This document shows positions 7,923 through 16,210 of a DNA stretch of 64,000 nt, in pieces. The number at the start of each line of letters is the position of its first letter. Position 1 is the stretch's first letter. The stretch comes from Cryobacterium tepidiphilum (lineage in GTDB: Bacteria; Actinomycetota; Actinomycetes; Actinomycetales; Microbacteriaceae), in contig NZ_RDSR01000016.1 in NCBI RefSeq assembly GCF_003716325.1, positions 1 through 64,000 on the forward strand, written 5' to 3'. The position numbers were made by a program, and so were the translations under genes. A model generated the notes under the pieces. That model was not told where the DNA came from, did no database searches, and saw only the letters and a program-made list of their open reading frames with translations.

Positions 7923-8819
7923 ATGCTCCAAACCTCAATACCACCGACCGGTAGCAGGAAGAGGCGCCCCGCGTCAGGACTTCACTCACACGACTATCCC
8001 GGCCACATGCCAACGCGCCGCTCACTGCGCGAATCGGAACGCAGGAATGCCCGACGGGCCGACGCGCCGTGGCCTCCGGCGCACGCCACACCAGCGCTGC
8101 GCAAACCGAGACCACTCGGCACTTCACTCCGGAACCGACTCGCAGTAGTCGGAGCGATGGTCGCCGTCGGCGGGATGGCGGTCACGACCTCGATCCCCGC
8201 TCTCGCCCTGACCCAGTCAGTAGGCTTCGCGACAGTTGCCGAAGAGGGAGGTGGCTCGGCGCCCGCGCAGTCCCTCGCCGTCGGCGCCGATGCAACGGCT
8301 ACTCCAGTCGAGCGAGACGGCTTCACCGTGAAGGAAGCACCGAAAGTGATTTCTGCGCCTTCCGACGTGGCTGGATACTCAGCGGCCCCACTGACAGCCG
8401 CGCGCGGCGGAGAGGGCTGGCTCCTTCCCGTCGCTGGACCAATAAGTGACCCCTTCGGCCCTCGCCCAGATAAGCCGGTTCCCGGGGTTGGCGACTTCCA
8501 TGAGGGAACCGACATCGCAGCTGCTTGCGGTCAGCCTGTGTCCGCTGCAGCAGGGGGCACCGTCGCTTCCGCAGGCTGGAACGGAACCTATGGAAACTGG
8601 ATCCTCATCGACAACGGCGACGGCATCCAAACCGGCTATGCCCACAACAGTTCAATCCTGGTGGGCGAAGGCCAAACCGTCACAGCAGGCGACGTCATTG
8701 CGGAGGTGGGGAGTACGGGCGCTTCGAGCGGATGCCACCTCCATTTCGAAGTGCGCACCGGCGGAACGCAAGTCGATCCACAAGCCTTCATGAACGAACG
8801 CGGGGTCAGTCTTGGCTAG
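7923..8819 (+). CDS. M23 family peptidoglycan peptidase (LytM domain)
   Basis: The 298-residue protein has an Arg-rich cytoplasmic N-terminus, a single signal-anchor helix (about residues 70-93) and a C-terminal LytM/M23 domain from about residue 165. Zn-site residues are visible in FHEGTDIAA (H and D) and in HLHFEV. M23 enzymes cleave peptide cross-links in the wall. Start ATG at 7923 follows GAGGAAC; an in-frame ATG at 7899 is possible. It forms a run with a second M23 gene, a TlpA-like lipoprotein, Lgt and CcdA, all overlapping or closely spaced, implying one envelope operon. Confidence 0.88.
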   Translation: MLQTSIPPTGSRKRRPASGLHSHDYPGHMPTRRSLRESERRNARRADAPWPPAHATPALRKPRPLGTSLRNRLAVVGAMVAVGGMAVTTSIPALALTQSVGFATVAEEGGGSAPAQSLAVGADATATPVERDGFTVKEAPKVISAPSDVAGYSAAPLTAARGGEGWLLPVAGPISDPFGPRPDKPVPGVGDFHEGTDIAAACGQPVSAAAGGTVASAGWNGTYGNWILIDNGDGIQTGYAHNSSILVGEGQTVTAGDVIAEVGSTGASSGCHLHFEVRTGGTQVDPQAFMNERGVSLG

Positions 8820-10128
8820 GGCAGCGAGCAGGGGAAGGACGGCCACGCCGGCGTTGAAAGGCGCTGGGATCGTGGCCGCTCTCCTACTCATCACCATCGC
8901 CGGAATCCCATCACCCGCCTTGGCCACCGAGTACCCGTCCTGGTCGGATGTGGAGAAGGCGCGTGCTGACGAGGCCACAAAGCAGGCGCAGATCAGCCAG
9001 CTGACGACGATGATCTCCACTTTGACAGCTGAAGTTGAAGCTGCAAAGACAGTCCAAGCGCGGCGCAGCAGCGAATACGAGGCTGCACAAGGCGCGTTCG
9101 ACGAGGCAAATTACCGCGCTGAGCAGTTGCAGGCCCAAGCGGATGAAACGAATCAAACCTCAGAACGATCCAAAAGACAGGCTGGACGTCTCGCATCGTC
9201 ACTGTCGCGCGTCGGGGGAGTGAATCTCAGCGCCACCCTGTTACTCAACAGCGACCAGGCTGATGAACTGTTGTACCGGCTGGGGGCGATGAGCAAACTT
9301 GCCGAGCGCTCAAGCATCATCTACAAGAAGGCCGAGAACGATAAGAATGCCGCGGCGTCGCTGACCGCGCAGGCACGTGTCGCCTCGAGCATTCTGGCGG
9401 GTCTCTCAGCGAAGGCCGAAGCGACCCTGAACGAAGCGATTGCCGCCAATAACGCCCTGCAGATCAAACTCGATGAGCAGCAGGATAACGCCGTCACCCT
9501 TGCTGCTCAGCTTGAGGTGCTTCAAGAAGACCGGCAAGCCACCGAAGCGGACTTCAACAAGGGGGAGGAAGCCCGGCGAGCGGCTGAAGCTGCCGCGGCT
9601 GAAGCTGCCGCGGCCAAGGCTGCTGAGGCCGCCGCCGCCAAAGCTGCCGCTGCCGCTGAATCGGCGGCGACACAGGGCGGTTCCGGAGAGGCCGAAGCGG
9701 ACTCGGGGCAGCTCAGCAGCCAGGGCTGGACCCTACCCGCTCACGGGTGGATCAGTGACCGCTACGGCCCGCGCCCCGGAAAGCCAGTTCCTGGGGTGAG
9801 CGACTTCCATTCCGGTACCGACATCGCTGCGGGATGCGGTCAACCTGTCTCTGCCGCCACTTCCGGCACCGTCGTCTATGCGGGTTGGCTGGGAACCTAT
9901 GGAAACTGGGTACTGATCGAGCACGGCGACGGAGTGCAAACAGGGTATGCCCACAACAGCACCATCCTCGTGGAAGAGGGCGAGCATGTTTCGGCTGGAG
10001 AGACAATTGCGCTGGTCGGCACGACGGGAGCATCCTCGGGCTGCCATTCCCATTTCGAGGTTCGTGTCAACGGTGCCCGGATCGATCCCCAGCCCTTCAT
10101 GAGCGCACGCGGAGTGACTCTTGGCTAG
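8812..10128 (+). CDS. M23 peptidase with long N-terminal coiled coil (EnvC/PcsB-like layout)
   Basis: A 438-residue exported protein. After a signal sequence ending near residue 42 comes about 250 residues of coiled coil (EKARADEATKQAQISQL onward, with an Ala/Glu/Lys-rich stretch near 255-285). A C-terminal LytM domain nearly identical in layout to the preceding gene follows (FHSGTDIAAGCGQPVSAATS, HSHFEVRV). Coiled-coil M23 proteins act in wall remodelling at division. The start is TTG, overlapping the previous stop by eight bases in the sequence CTTGGCTAG. The next gene starts in exactly the same way, so the arrangement looks duplicated along with the LytM domain. Confidence 0.88.
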   Translation: MARAASRGRTATPALKGAGIVAALLLITIAGIPSPALATEYPSWSDVEKARADEATKQAQISQLTTMISTLTAEVEAAKTVQARRSSEYEAAQGAFDEANYRAEQLQAQADETNQTSERSKRQAGRLASSLSRVGGVNLSATLLLNSDQADELLYRLGAMSKLAERSSIIYKKAENDKNAAASLTAQARVASSILAGLSAKAEATLNEAIAANNALQIKLDEQQDNAVTLAAQLEVLQEDRQATEADFNKGEEARRAAEAAAAEAAAAKAAEAAAAKAAAAAESAATQGGSGEAEADSGQLSSQGWTLPAHGWISDRYGPRPGKPVPGVSDFHSGTDIAAGCGQPVSAATSGTVVYAGWLGTYGNWVLIEHGDGVQTGYAHNSTILVEEGEHVSAGETIALVGTTGASSGCHSHFEVRVNGARIDPQPFMSARGVTLG

Positions 10129-10735
10129 CGGGAAGCGGTTCCGGCAAGTGAACGCTATTGCGGGGATCCTCTCAGTGGTAATGCTGTTCACTGCGTGTGC
10201 GCCCGATCCGCTCGCCGAACAGTACCGGGCCGGTAGCGGCAAGAACTATATCGCCGGCGACGGAACCGTGACGGAGATCGCGCCCGGCGACCGAAGTGCC
10301 ACCGTCGAGTTCTCAGCGACGGTCGAGAGCGGAGAGGACGTGCGTTCGTTGGACTTCGCGGGCGACGTCATGGTGTTGAACTTCTGGTATGCAGGATGCG
10401 CCCCCTGCCGCGCCGAGGCTCCCGACCTCCAGGCCCTCTGGGAGAAGTATCAGGCCGAGAACGTGCAATTCCTTGGGGTCAACATCCGCGACCAAGTCGG
10501 AACGGCCAAAGCGTTCTCACAGTCCTACGGCGTCACCTACCCGAGCGTCATCGACGTCAACACCGGCGCGGTTCAACTCGCATTCAGCGGATCGGTGGCG
10601 CCGAACGCGGTCCCCACGACCCTCGTCCTGGACAGGCAAGGCCGTATTGCGTCCAGAATCCTCGGTCGCATTCCCGCTCCGAGCGTCCTCGACTCTCTGA
10701 TCCGCACTGCTCTTGAGGAGCAGCCGCAACAGTGA
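10121..10735 (+). CDS. TlpA/ResA-like thioredoxin-fold lipoprotein
   Basis: A 204-residue lipoprotein (lipobox LFTAC) with a thioredoxin fold. The redox motif is WYAGCAPCRAEAP, the cis-Pro region NAVPTTLVLD. Such proteins reduce disulfides of exported apo-cytochromes or copper-delivery proteins, taking electrons from CcdA. A ccdA gene is two genes downstream, so the pair probably forms one thiol-reducing pathway. The start is a TTG overlapping the previous stop by eight bases. Confidence 0.9.
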   Translation: MASGKRFRQVNAIAGILSVVMLFTACAPDPLAEQYRAGSGKNYIAGDGTVTEIAPGDRSATVEFSATVESGEDVRSLDFAGDVMVLNFWYAGCAPCRAEAPDLQALWEKYQAENVQFLGVNIRDQVGTAKAFSQSYGVTYPSVIDVNTGAVQLAFSGSVAPNAVPTTLVLDRQGRIASRILGRIPAPSVLDSLIRTALEEQPQQ

Positions 10736-10757
10736 ACCCCGCAGAAGGCAGAACACC

Positions 10758-11837
10758 ATGGTGACTTTCACCGCCGTTCACAGCCCAGCTTTGAGCTATA
10801 TCGACCTGGGCCCATTTCGCGTTCACTTCTACTCGTTGTTCATCCTTTCTGGCATTCTGGCGGCAGCGTGGCTCACCTCGCGGCGCCTCTCATCACGCGG
10901 GGGGCAGACGGGACTTGTCCACTACATAGCCCTCTGGGTCGTGCCGTGGGGGATCGTGGGCGGCCGGCTCTACCATGTGATCACCCATCCGAGCGACTAC
11001 TTCTACGCCGGGGCCGACCTGTGGCGCACTCTGTACCTTTGGGAGGGAGGGCTGGCGATTTTCGGCGCTGTGCTTTTCGGTGCGGCAGGCGCCTACGTTG
11101 CCTGCCATCGCGTAGGACTTCGTTTCTTGTCCTTCGCTGACGCGCTCGCTCCCGGCATGCTTATCGCGCAAGCGATGGGTCGGCTGGGGAACTATCTCAA
11201 TCACGAGCTTTACGGCGCTCCCACCAGCCTGCCGTGGGGACTCCAGATCGAGTCCAGGAATGCTGCCTTCCCCGTCGGCCTCCCATCGGACACTCTGTTC
11301 CAACCCCTGTTCCTCTACGAGATGCTTTGGAATCTCCTCGGAGTCATCGTCATCATCCTGGCCGAGCGGCAATTCGATCTCCGCTGGGGCCGGACGTTGG
11401 GGCTGTATCTCGTCTGGTATGGGTTCGGACGGGCCTGGTTGGAAGCACTTCGACTCGATCCCACTGAGTTACAGCTGGCGGGACTGAAGGTCAACATGGT
11501 GACCGCCCTCGCGGCCGCACTCATCGGATTCGCTCTGATCCTCGTGCAATGGCGACGCCATCGTGAGCCGGAATTGAGCCCGTATTCCCGCACGGACCGC
11601 TCACCTTCCGATGTCGGGGTCGGCCAGGATAGGCCAGGAACCGCCCCCAATCTCGTCGGTGCAACAGCTATGAATCGGGTGACGCTGTCGGTGACAAGAG
11701 CGGTCCATCAGCACCGTCCCGTCAAGAACAGGAGGCCCCATGGCGGCAGTGCTCATCCTCTCAGGAGCGATGACGGCAGGGCAGAAACCGAAGTGAACGC
11801 CGAACAGCAAGGTGAGGGATCCCGCGACGATGGGTGA
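10758..11837 (+). CDS. lgt: Prolipoprotein diacylglyceryl transferase
   Basis: Lgt transfers diacylglycerol from phosphatidylglycerol to the lipobox Cys of prelipoproteins. The 359-residue protein has seven predicted membrane helices, the Lgt signature AQAMGRLGNYLNHELYG, and GGRLYHVITHP and LWEGGLAIFGA. The ATG at 10758 follows AGAAGGCAG. The last 85 or so residues are a hydrophilic tail with no family counterpart. A chromosomal lgt is expected elsewhere, so this is probably a dedicated second copy for the island's lipoproteins (DUF305, TlpA-like, sortilin-like). Confidence 0.93.
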   Translation: MVTFTAVHSPALSYIDLGPFRVHFYSLFILSGILAAAWLTSRRLSSRGGQTGLVHYIALWVVPWGIVGGRLYHVITHPSDYFYAGADLWRTLYLWEGGLAIFGAVLFGAAGAYVACHRVGLRFLSFADALAPGMLIAQAMGRLGNYLNHELYGAPTSLPWGLQIESRNAAFPVGLPSDTLFQPLFLYEMLWNLLGVIVIILAERQFDLRWGRTLGLYLVWYGFGRAWLEALRLDPTELQLAGLKVNMVTALAAALIGFALILVQWRRHREPELSPYSRTDRSPSDVGVGQDRPGTAPNLVGATAMNRVTLSVTRAVHQHRPVKNRRPHGGSAHPLRSDDGRAETEVNAEQQGEGSRDDG

Positions 11838-12573
11838 GATATTTGCCGGGATCGCCTTGAACGGCCAACTACTTTTCGCTATCCCGATCGCGGTGCTTGC
11901 CGGCTTGGTTTCGTTCGCGTCACCGTGCGTACTGCCGCTTCTACCCGGCTGCCTCGCGTACGTGGGCGGTATGGCGAGTGCCGACTCCAGATTCTTCCGC
12001 ACACGGCTCATCGCGGGCGTCGGGTTGTTCGTACTCGGGTTCGCTATCGTATTCATCGCATACGGCGCGGCATTCGGGGCCGCTGGGGCGTGGCTCATCC
12101 GCTGGCAGGAAGCCATCACCCGCATTCTCGGCGTCCTCGTCATTCTGATGGGAATCGCCTTCCTCGGCGCGTTCAGTGTGTTTCAACGCACACTCAAGCC
12201 CTCATTCCTGCCAGCGAGAGGACTCGCCGGCGCGCCGCTGCTTGGTCTCGTCTTCGGCATCGGCTGGACTCCGTGCCTCGGCCCCACGCTCACCGCCATC
12301 TCACTGCTGAGTCTCGACTCGGCGTCGCCTTGGCGGGGAGCGATCCTCGGGCTGAGCTACTGCCTCGGCTTGGGCGTCCCCTTCCTGCTCGTCGCCCTTG
12401 GGCTCAACTGGATCGGGAGTGCCGTCGCCTTCCTGAAACGGCACATCCGTGCCATCAACATCTTCGGAGGCACCCTGCTAATCGTGATTGGATTCCTTAT
12501 GGTCAGCGGCTTCTGGACGACATGGATCTACTCACTTCAAGCGCTCATAGGCGGATTCGTCCTGCCGATCTGA
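11830..12573 (+). CDS. ccdA: CcdA/DsbD-type thiol-disulfide electron transporter
   Basis: A 247-residue membrane protein with six helices. It has the two half-repeats of CcdA, each with a buried redox Cys: SFASPCVLPLLPGCLAYVGG and GIGWTPCLGPTLTAIS. It passes electrons from cytoplasmic thioredoxin to extracytoplasmic TlpA/ResA-like proteins, here most likely the lipoprotein at 10121-10735. The ATG at 11830 overlaps the lgt stop by eight bases; a GTG at 11812 is an alternative start. It ends the plus-strand envelope block. Confidence 0.92.
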   Translation: MGEIFAGIALNGQLLFAIPIAVLAGLVSFASPCVLPLLPGCLAYVGGMASADSRFFRTRLIAGVGLFVLGFAIVFIAYGAAFGAAGAWLIRWQEAITRILGVLVILMGIAFLGAFSVFQRTLKPSFLPARGLAGAPLLGLVFGIGWTPCLGPTLTAISLLSLDSASPWRGAILGLSYCLGLGVPFLLVALGLNWIGSAVAFLKRHIRAINIFGGTLLIVIGFLMVSGFWTTWIYSLQALIGGFVLPI

Positions 12574-12661
12574 GAGACGCCTTAACGGAGCGGTGAGACG
12601 GGGTTCGGTGCACCGACACCACCAGTAGTGGCCCTGCGGAAAGCTCGAACGGAGTTGTCGC

Positions 12662-13069
12662 CTAGCCCAGTGCCGCGATGAGATCGTTGCACGCCTGTTC
12701 ACAGCGCCGGCAGGACTGCGCACACACCCGGCAATGGCCGTGCATGTCGGCGTGCGTTTCGCATTCATCCGCGCACGCCTTGCAGACAGCAGCACAAGAC
12801 TGCAATGCGCCCCGAGTGACATTGGCGTCGTAGCCGGTGTGGCGGGAAAGGACGCTCCCGGTGCTCAGGCAGATATCGGCGCAGTCGAGGTTGGTGCGGA
12901 TGCATTTGGTCAGTTCTGCCACCATGTCCTCGCTCAGGCAGGCATCTGCGCAAGCCGTGCAAGCCTGCCCGCACTCGAGACAGGCCTTGATGCATTCGCC
13001 GAGCTTCGATTTGTCGATGGCACCGAGGTCCTTTGGATAGGAATCGAGCATCTCGGATATGGAGTTCAC
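12662..13069 (-). CDS. Cys-rich four-helix-bundle copper-binding protein (DUF326/Csp-like)
   Basis: A 135-residue protein with about 17 Cys, mostly in CxxxC and CxxC steps along predicted helices (CIKACLECGQACTACADAC, CKACADECETHADMHGHC, CAQSCRRCEQAC). This is the pattern of DUF326/copper storage proteins that fill a helical bundle with Cu(I). There is no signal peptide, so it should be cytosolic. The start is a GTG after AAGGAAAA. It lies just downstream of the Nuo-like genes on the same strand, which fits a copper-responsive unit. Confidence 0.88.
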   Translation of the reverse strand: MNSISEMLDSYPKDLGAIDKSKLGECIKACLECGQACTACADACLSEDMVAELTKCIRTNLDCADICLSTGSVLSRHTGYDANVTRGALQSCAAVCKACADECETHADMHGHCRVCAQSCRRCEQACNDLIAALG

Positions 13070-13259
13070 GGCATTTTCCTTCCGCTAGATGGGAACGCGC
13101 GCCGAGACGAGCTACGTCGCTCTTCAATCACGCTAGACCGCCTGTCTTGGCAGCACTACTGAACCGAGACGAGAGTATTCACCGATGTGGACTGGAAGCC
13201 GGACGCCGACTTCGTCGGATTGCGATAGACCGCAAGTTCACTGGTTGCGCTGAACCCCG

Positions 13260-14711
13260 TCAATGAGCGAGGGGAGCGCCGACGATTGACAGGAGGCCTC
13301 CGGCGAGGACGCCAAGAATGAGTACGGCAACGGCTCCGGCCATGGCAGACCAAGCAGCCCAGGGGCGTCGGTCGATTGACGGGGCGGCGGCCTCGGCAGC
13401 GTTGGACATCGGCTGCGGCCGCGGCACCGCAGGAGTTCGAGCGAACATTGGCGCCAGCCAACGCAGATAATAGAACAGGCTGGCGACGCTGTTGATCACA
13501 GCGATGACTGCGAGCCAGGCAAAGCCTCCGTCCCAGGCGGCAGTGAGCGTTGTGAGTTTGCCGACGAAGACGGCCGTCGGCGGAGTGCCGACTAAGCCGA
13601 GCAAGCTCACGACAAGGGCACCCGCGAGCCACGGGTGAATCCGTGCCACACCTCGGTAGTCGACGAGGGTACGGTGGTGCGGCAATGCGGCCACGACTGC
13701 GAAGGCGGTGAGGTTGGTGGCGGCGTACCCGGCGAGATAGAGCAGCAGGGACGGCAACGCGAGGTCGGAGCCCCCTGCGACCGCAACGGGGAGGAGCAGA
13801 TACCCGACCTGGCTCACTGTCGACCAGCCCAGCAGGCGGCGCACATCATCTTGCCAGAAGGCCGCGAGATTGCCGAGCGTCATGCCTGCAGTGGCCAGGA
13901 TTCCAACCAGGAGCGCGGCATCCGTTGTCGCCGGAATCAGATCCACCAGCCGGTAAGCCGCCACGAGGGCCCCGACCTTCGGAACGGTGGTGAGGAAGGC
14001 GGCCACAAGGGTACTCGCTGCCTGCGTAGCGTCCGGCACCCAGAAGTGGCCCGGAACTCCACCGGCTTTGAACATCAACCCGGCCAGCACCCCTACCAAG
14101 CCCGCGGCAACCGCCGCAGCGGGAGCACTCGCCAACGCCCGTCCCAGCTGCACGTATGCGGTCGTGCCACCGACGCCGTAGAGCACAGTCACCCCGACAA
14201 GCAGAGTGATCCCGAGCAGCGCTCCCAGCAGGTACGTCTTGAGGGCGGCCTCCGCAGCGCGGGGCGAGCGGCTCATACCGATCAAGGCGTAGAGGGGGAT
14301 GCTGGCGAGCAGATATCCGGTGATGAGGATGAGCAGGTCGCCCGCGCCGGCGAGGACCATCGCGCCGAGGGATGCGAGCAGCAACAGGGCGTAAGTCTCG
14401 CTCTCCCGCGGCGTCTCGGCCAACTCCGAAAAGCCGAGCACGATCACGAAGACCGTGGCGAGCGAGATGACAATGCGGGCAACGCCCGACGCGGCGTCCA
14501 CTGTGTAATTCGCCTCGAAGACTGTCATCGCCGGTCCGGTCATGCCCACAGCGGATGCGGTCGCACTCGCGAGCAAGGCCAGAACGGCGAGCAAGCGGCT
14601 CAGCGCTTGGCGACCGCGGGGCAGGAACGACCCGAGGAGAAGCACCACGATCGCGCCGCCGAGGACACAGATCTCGGGTAGTACGGCGAGTGTGTCCGAT
14701 CCGAGCTCCAT
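13260..14711 (-). CDS. nuoN: NuoN-like proton-channel subunit
   Basis: A 483-residue antiporter-like membrane subunit with about 14 helices. The TM7 lysine motif is present (GLMFKAGGVPGHFWVPDA), as is VPKVGALVA in the TM8-9 region. However, the TM5 glutamate expected in the segment DLLILITGYLLASIPLYALIG is replaced by a hydrophobic residue. In complex I that Glu-Lys pair drives proton translocation, so this channel is probably altered. It is the last gene of the Nuo-like run, five bases after nuoM. Assignment to the family is firm; activity is uncertain. Confidence 0.9.
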   Translation of the reverse strand: MELGSDTLAVLPEICVLGGAIVVLLLGSFLPRGRQALSRLLAVLALLASATASAVGMTGPAMTVFEANYTVDAASGVARIVISLATVFVIVLGFSELAETPRESETYALLLLASLGAMVLAGAGDLLILITGYLLASIPLYALIGMSRSPRAAEAALKTYLLGALLGITLLVGVTVLYGVGGTTAYVQLGRALASAPAAAVAAGLVGVLAGLMFKAGGVPGHFWVPDATQAASTLVAAFLTTVPKVGALVAAYRLVDLIPATTDAALLVGILATAGMTLGNLAAFWQDDVRRLLGWSTVSQVGYLLLPVAVAGGSDLALPSLLLYLAGYAATNLTAFAVVAALPHHRTLVDYRGVARIHPWLAGALVVSLLGLVGTPPTAVFVGKLTTLTAAWDGGFAWLAVIAVINSVASLFYYLRWLAPMFARTPAVPRPQPMSNAAEAAAPSIDRRPWAAWSAMAGAVAVLILGVLAGGLLSIVGAPLAH

Positions 14712-14716
14712 GGGGC

Positions 14717-16207
14717 CTACCGTCCGACGAGATTGACGACGACCGACGCGGCGGGCTCGATGAGGTCGAGCAGGAATCGCGGGAACAGCCCGATGATCAC
14801 CGACATGACCAGAAGCGCGCCGATCGAGAGCACTTCGTTCAGCTTCAGATCACTGAAGCCGACCGAGAGGCCCCGGGGCTTGCCGGTGAGCAGCCGCTGC
14901 GACGCGCGCAGGAACAGTGCCGCGGTGATGAGGATGCCGGGGAGGGCCAGCAGACTCCATGGCACCGTCCCAATGCTGCCCGCAAAAATCTGGAACTCGG
15001 CAATGAACCCGCTGAAGCCGGGCAGGCCGAGGGAGGCGAATGCGGCCACGGCAAAGAAGGCGGCATACCGCGGGGCAGGAGCCGCGAGTCCGCCGAATGC
15101 GCTTAGGTCGTAGCTCTCGCGCCGGTCGTACAGCACGCCGGCGAGGAGGAAGAGCGCGCCGGTGACCAGGCCGTGGCTGACCATCTGCACGACGGCGCCG
15201 GTGATCGCCACTTGCTGCGCCTGCTCGGAGCTGTCACTGACCACTCCAGCGGCGCCGACGGCAAGAACGATGTATCCCATGTGGTTGACGGAGGTGTATG
15301 CGATCATCCGTTTGACATTCGTCTGCGCCAGGGCGACGAGGGCGCCGTAGAGCACCGAGACGATGCCGACGATGACGATGAGCCAGGCCCAGGATCGCCA
15401 GGCATCGGGAAGCATCGGCATGGCAATCCGCACGAAGCCGTAGGTCCCCATTTTCAGCAGTACGCCGGCCAGCACGACGGAGCCGATGGCGGGGGCATCG
15501 GTGTGCGCCGGGGGCAGCCAGGTGTGGAAAGGAAAGGTCGGCGTCTTGATCGCCAGACCGATGACAATCGCCGCGAGCACGAAGCCTGCGGCCACCGGGG
15601 CGTTCTGAAGCGCGGGGTGCCGGGCGAGCTCGACCATGTCGAACGTGTGCGGAACAGCGCCCACGTAGAGCCCGATGAAGCCCAGGAGAAGCGACAGCGA
15701 ACCGAGGAAAGTGTAGAGGAAGAACTTCAGGGCAGAGCGTGCCGGGTTACCGTGCCCCCAGCCGGCGATGATGAAATACATCCCCACGATCGACAGATCG
15801 AAGAAGACGAAGAAGACGATGAGGTCCTGGGCCGCGAACACGCCGAGTGAGGCCGACTGGAGGAACAGGAACAGCGCTGCCTGCTGACGTGGCCGCTCAC
15901 GCTCCTTCAGCGCGTAGACCGCGCAGGCGAGAAAGATGACGGCGGTGAGGAGAAGAAGCGGCAGCGACAGCCCGTCCACCCCGACGTGATAGCTACTGCC
16001 CACGCTCGGCATCCACTCGAGGCGTTCCTCATACGCGAGGAACCCCGCCGCAGGTACGTCGTAGGCCGCCCACATCCCGATGAGCAATGCGAAATCGACC
16101 AGCGTGACCAGCACCCACGCCCAACGGCTCAGTCGATCTGACAGACCCGGCAGCACGATGAGAACCAGTGCGGCCACGACCGGCAGAAAGATCACAAGAC
16201 TGAGCAC
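14717..16207 (-). CDS. nuoM: NuoM-like proton-channel subunit
   Basis: A 496-residue antiporter-like subunit starting at GTG. TM7 and TM8 match NuoM well (IKTPTFPFHTWLPPAHTDAP, LAGVLLKMGTYGFVR), with both lysines present. The TM5 acidic position reads FVFFDLSIVGMYFIIAGWGH, Asp where NuoM normally has Glu. It lies three bases after nuoL and five before nuoN. The protein should pump or exchange protons as part of a membrane arm; the electron donor is unknown because no peripheral-arm genes are present. Confidence 0.92.
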   Translation of the reverse strand: MLSLVIFLPVVAALVLIVLPGLSDRLSRWAWVLVTLVDFALLIGMWAAYDVPAAGFLAYEERLEWMPSVGSSYHVGVDGLSLPLLLLTAVIFLACAVYALKERERPRQQAALFLFLQSASLGVFAAQDLIVFFVFFDLSIVGMYFIIAGWGHGNPARSALKFFLYTFLGSLSLLLGFIGLYVGAVPHTFDMVELARHPALQNAPVAAGFVLAAIVIGLAIKTPTFPFHTWLPPAHTDAPAIGSVVLAGVLLKMGTYGFVRIAMPMLPDAWRSWAWLIVIVGIVSVLYGALVALAQTNVKRMIAYTSVNHMGYIVLAVGAAGVVSDSSEQAQQVAITGAVVQMVSHGLVTGALFLLAGVLYDRRESYDLSAFGGLAAPAPRYAAFFAVAAFASLGLPGFSGFIAEFQIFAGSIGTVPWSLLALPGILITAALFLRASQRLLTGKPRGLSVGFSDLKLNEVLSIGALLVMSVIIGLFPRFLLDLIEPAASVVVNLVGR

Positions 16208-16210
16208 GGG

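Noticed and set aside
8440-10128. Possible assembly duplication of the two LytM domains
   Set aside because: The DNA copies differ at many positions and the flanking N-terminal regions are unrelated, so these are true paralogues.
13635-14681. 348-codon plus-strand frame rich in Arg, Gly, Gln and Glu
   Set aside because: Antisense to nuoN, whose frame shows clear membrane helices and family motifs; composition is typical of shadows of membrane-protein genes.
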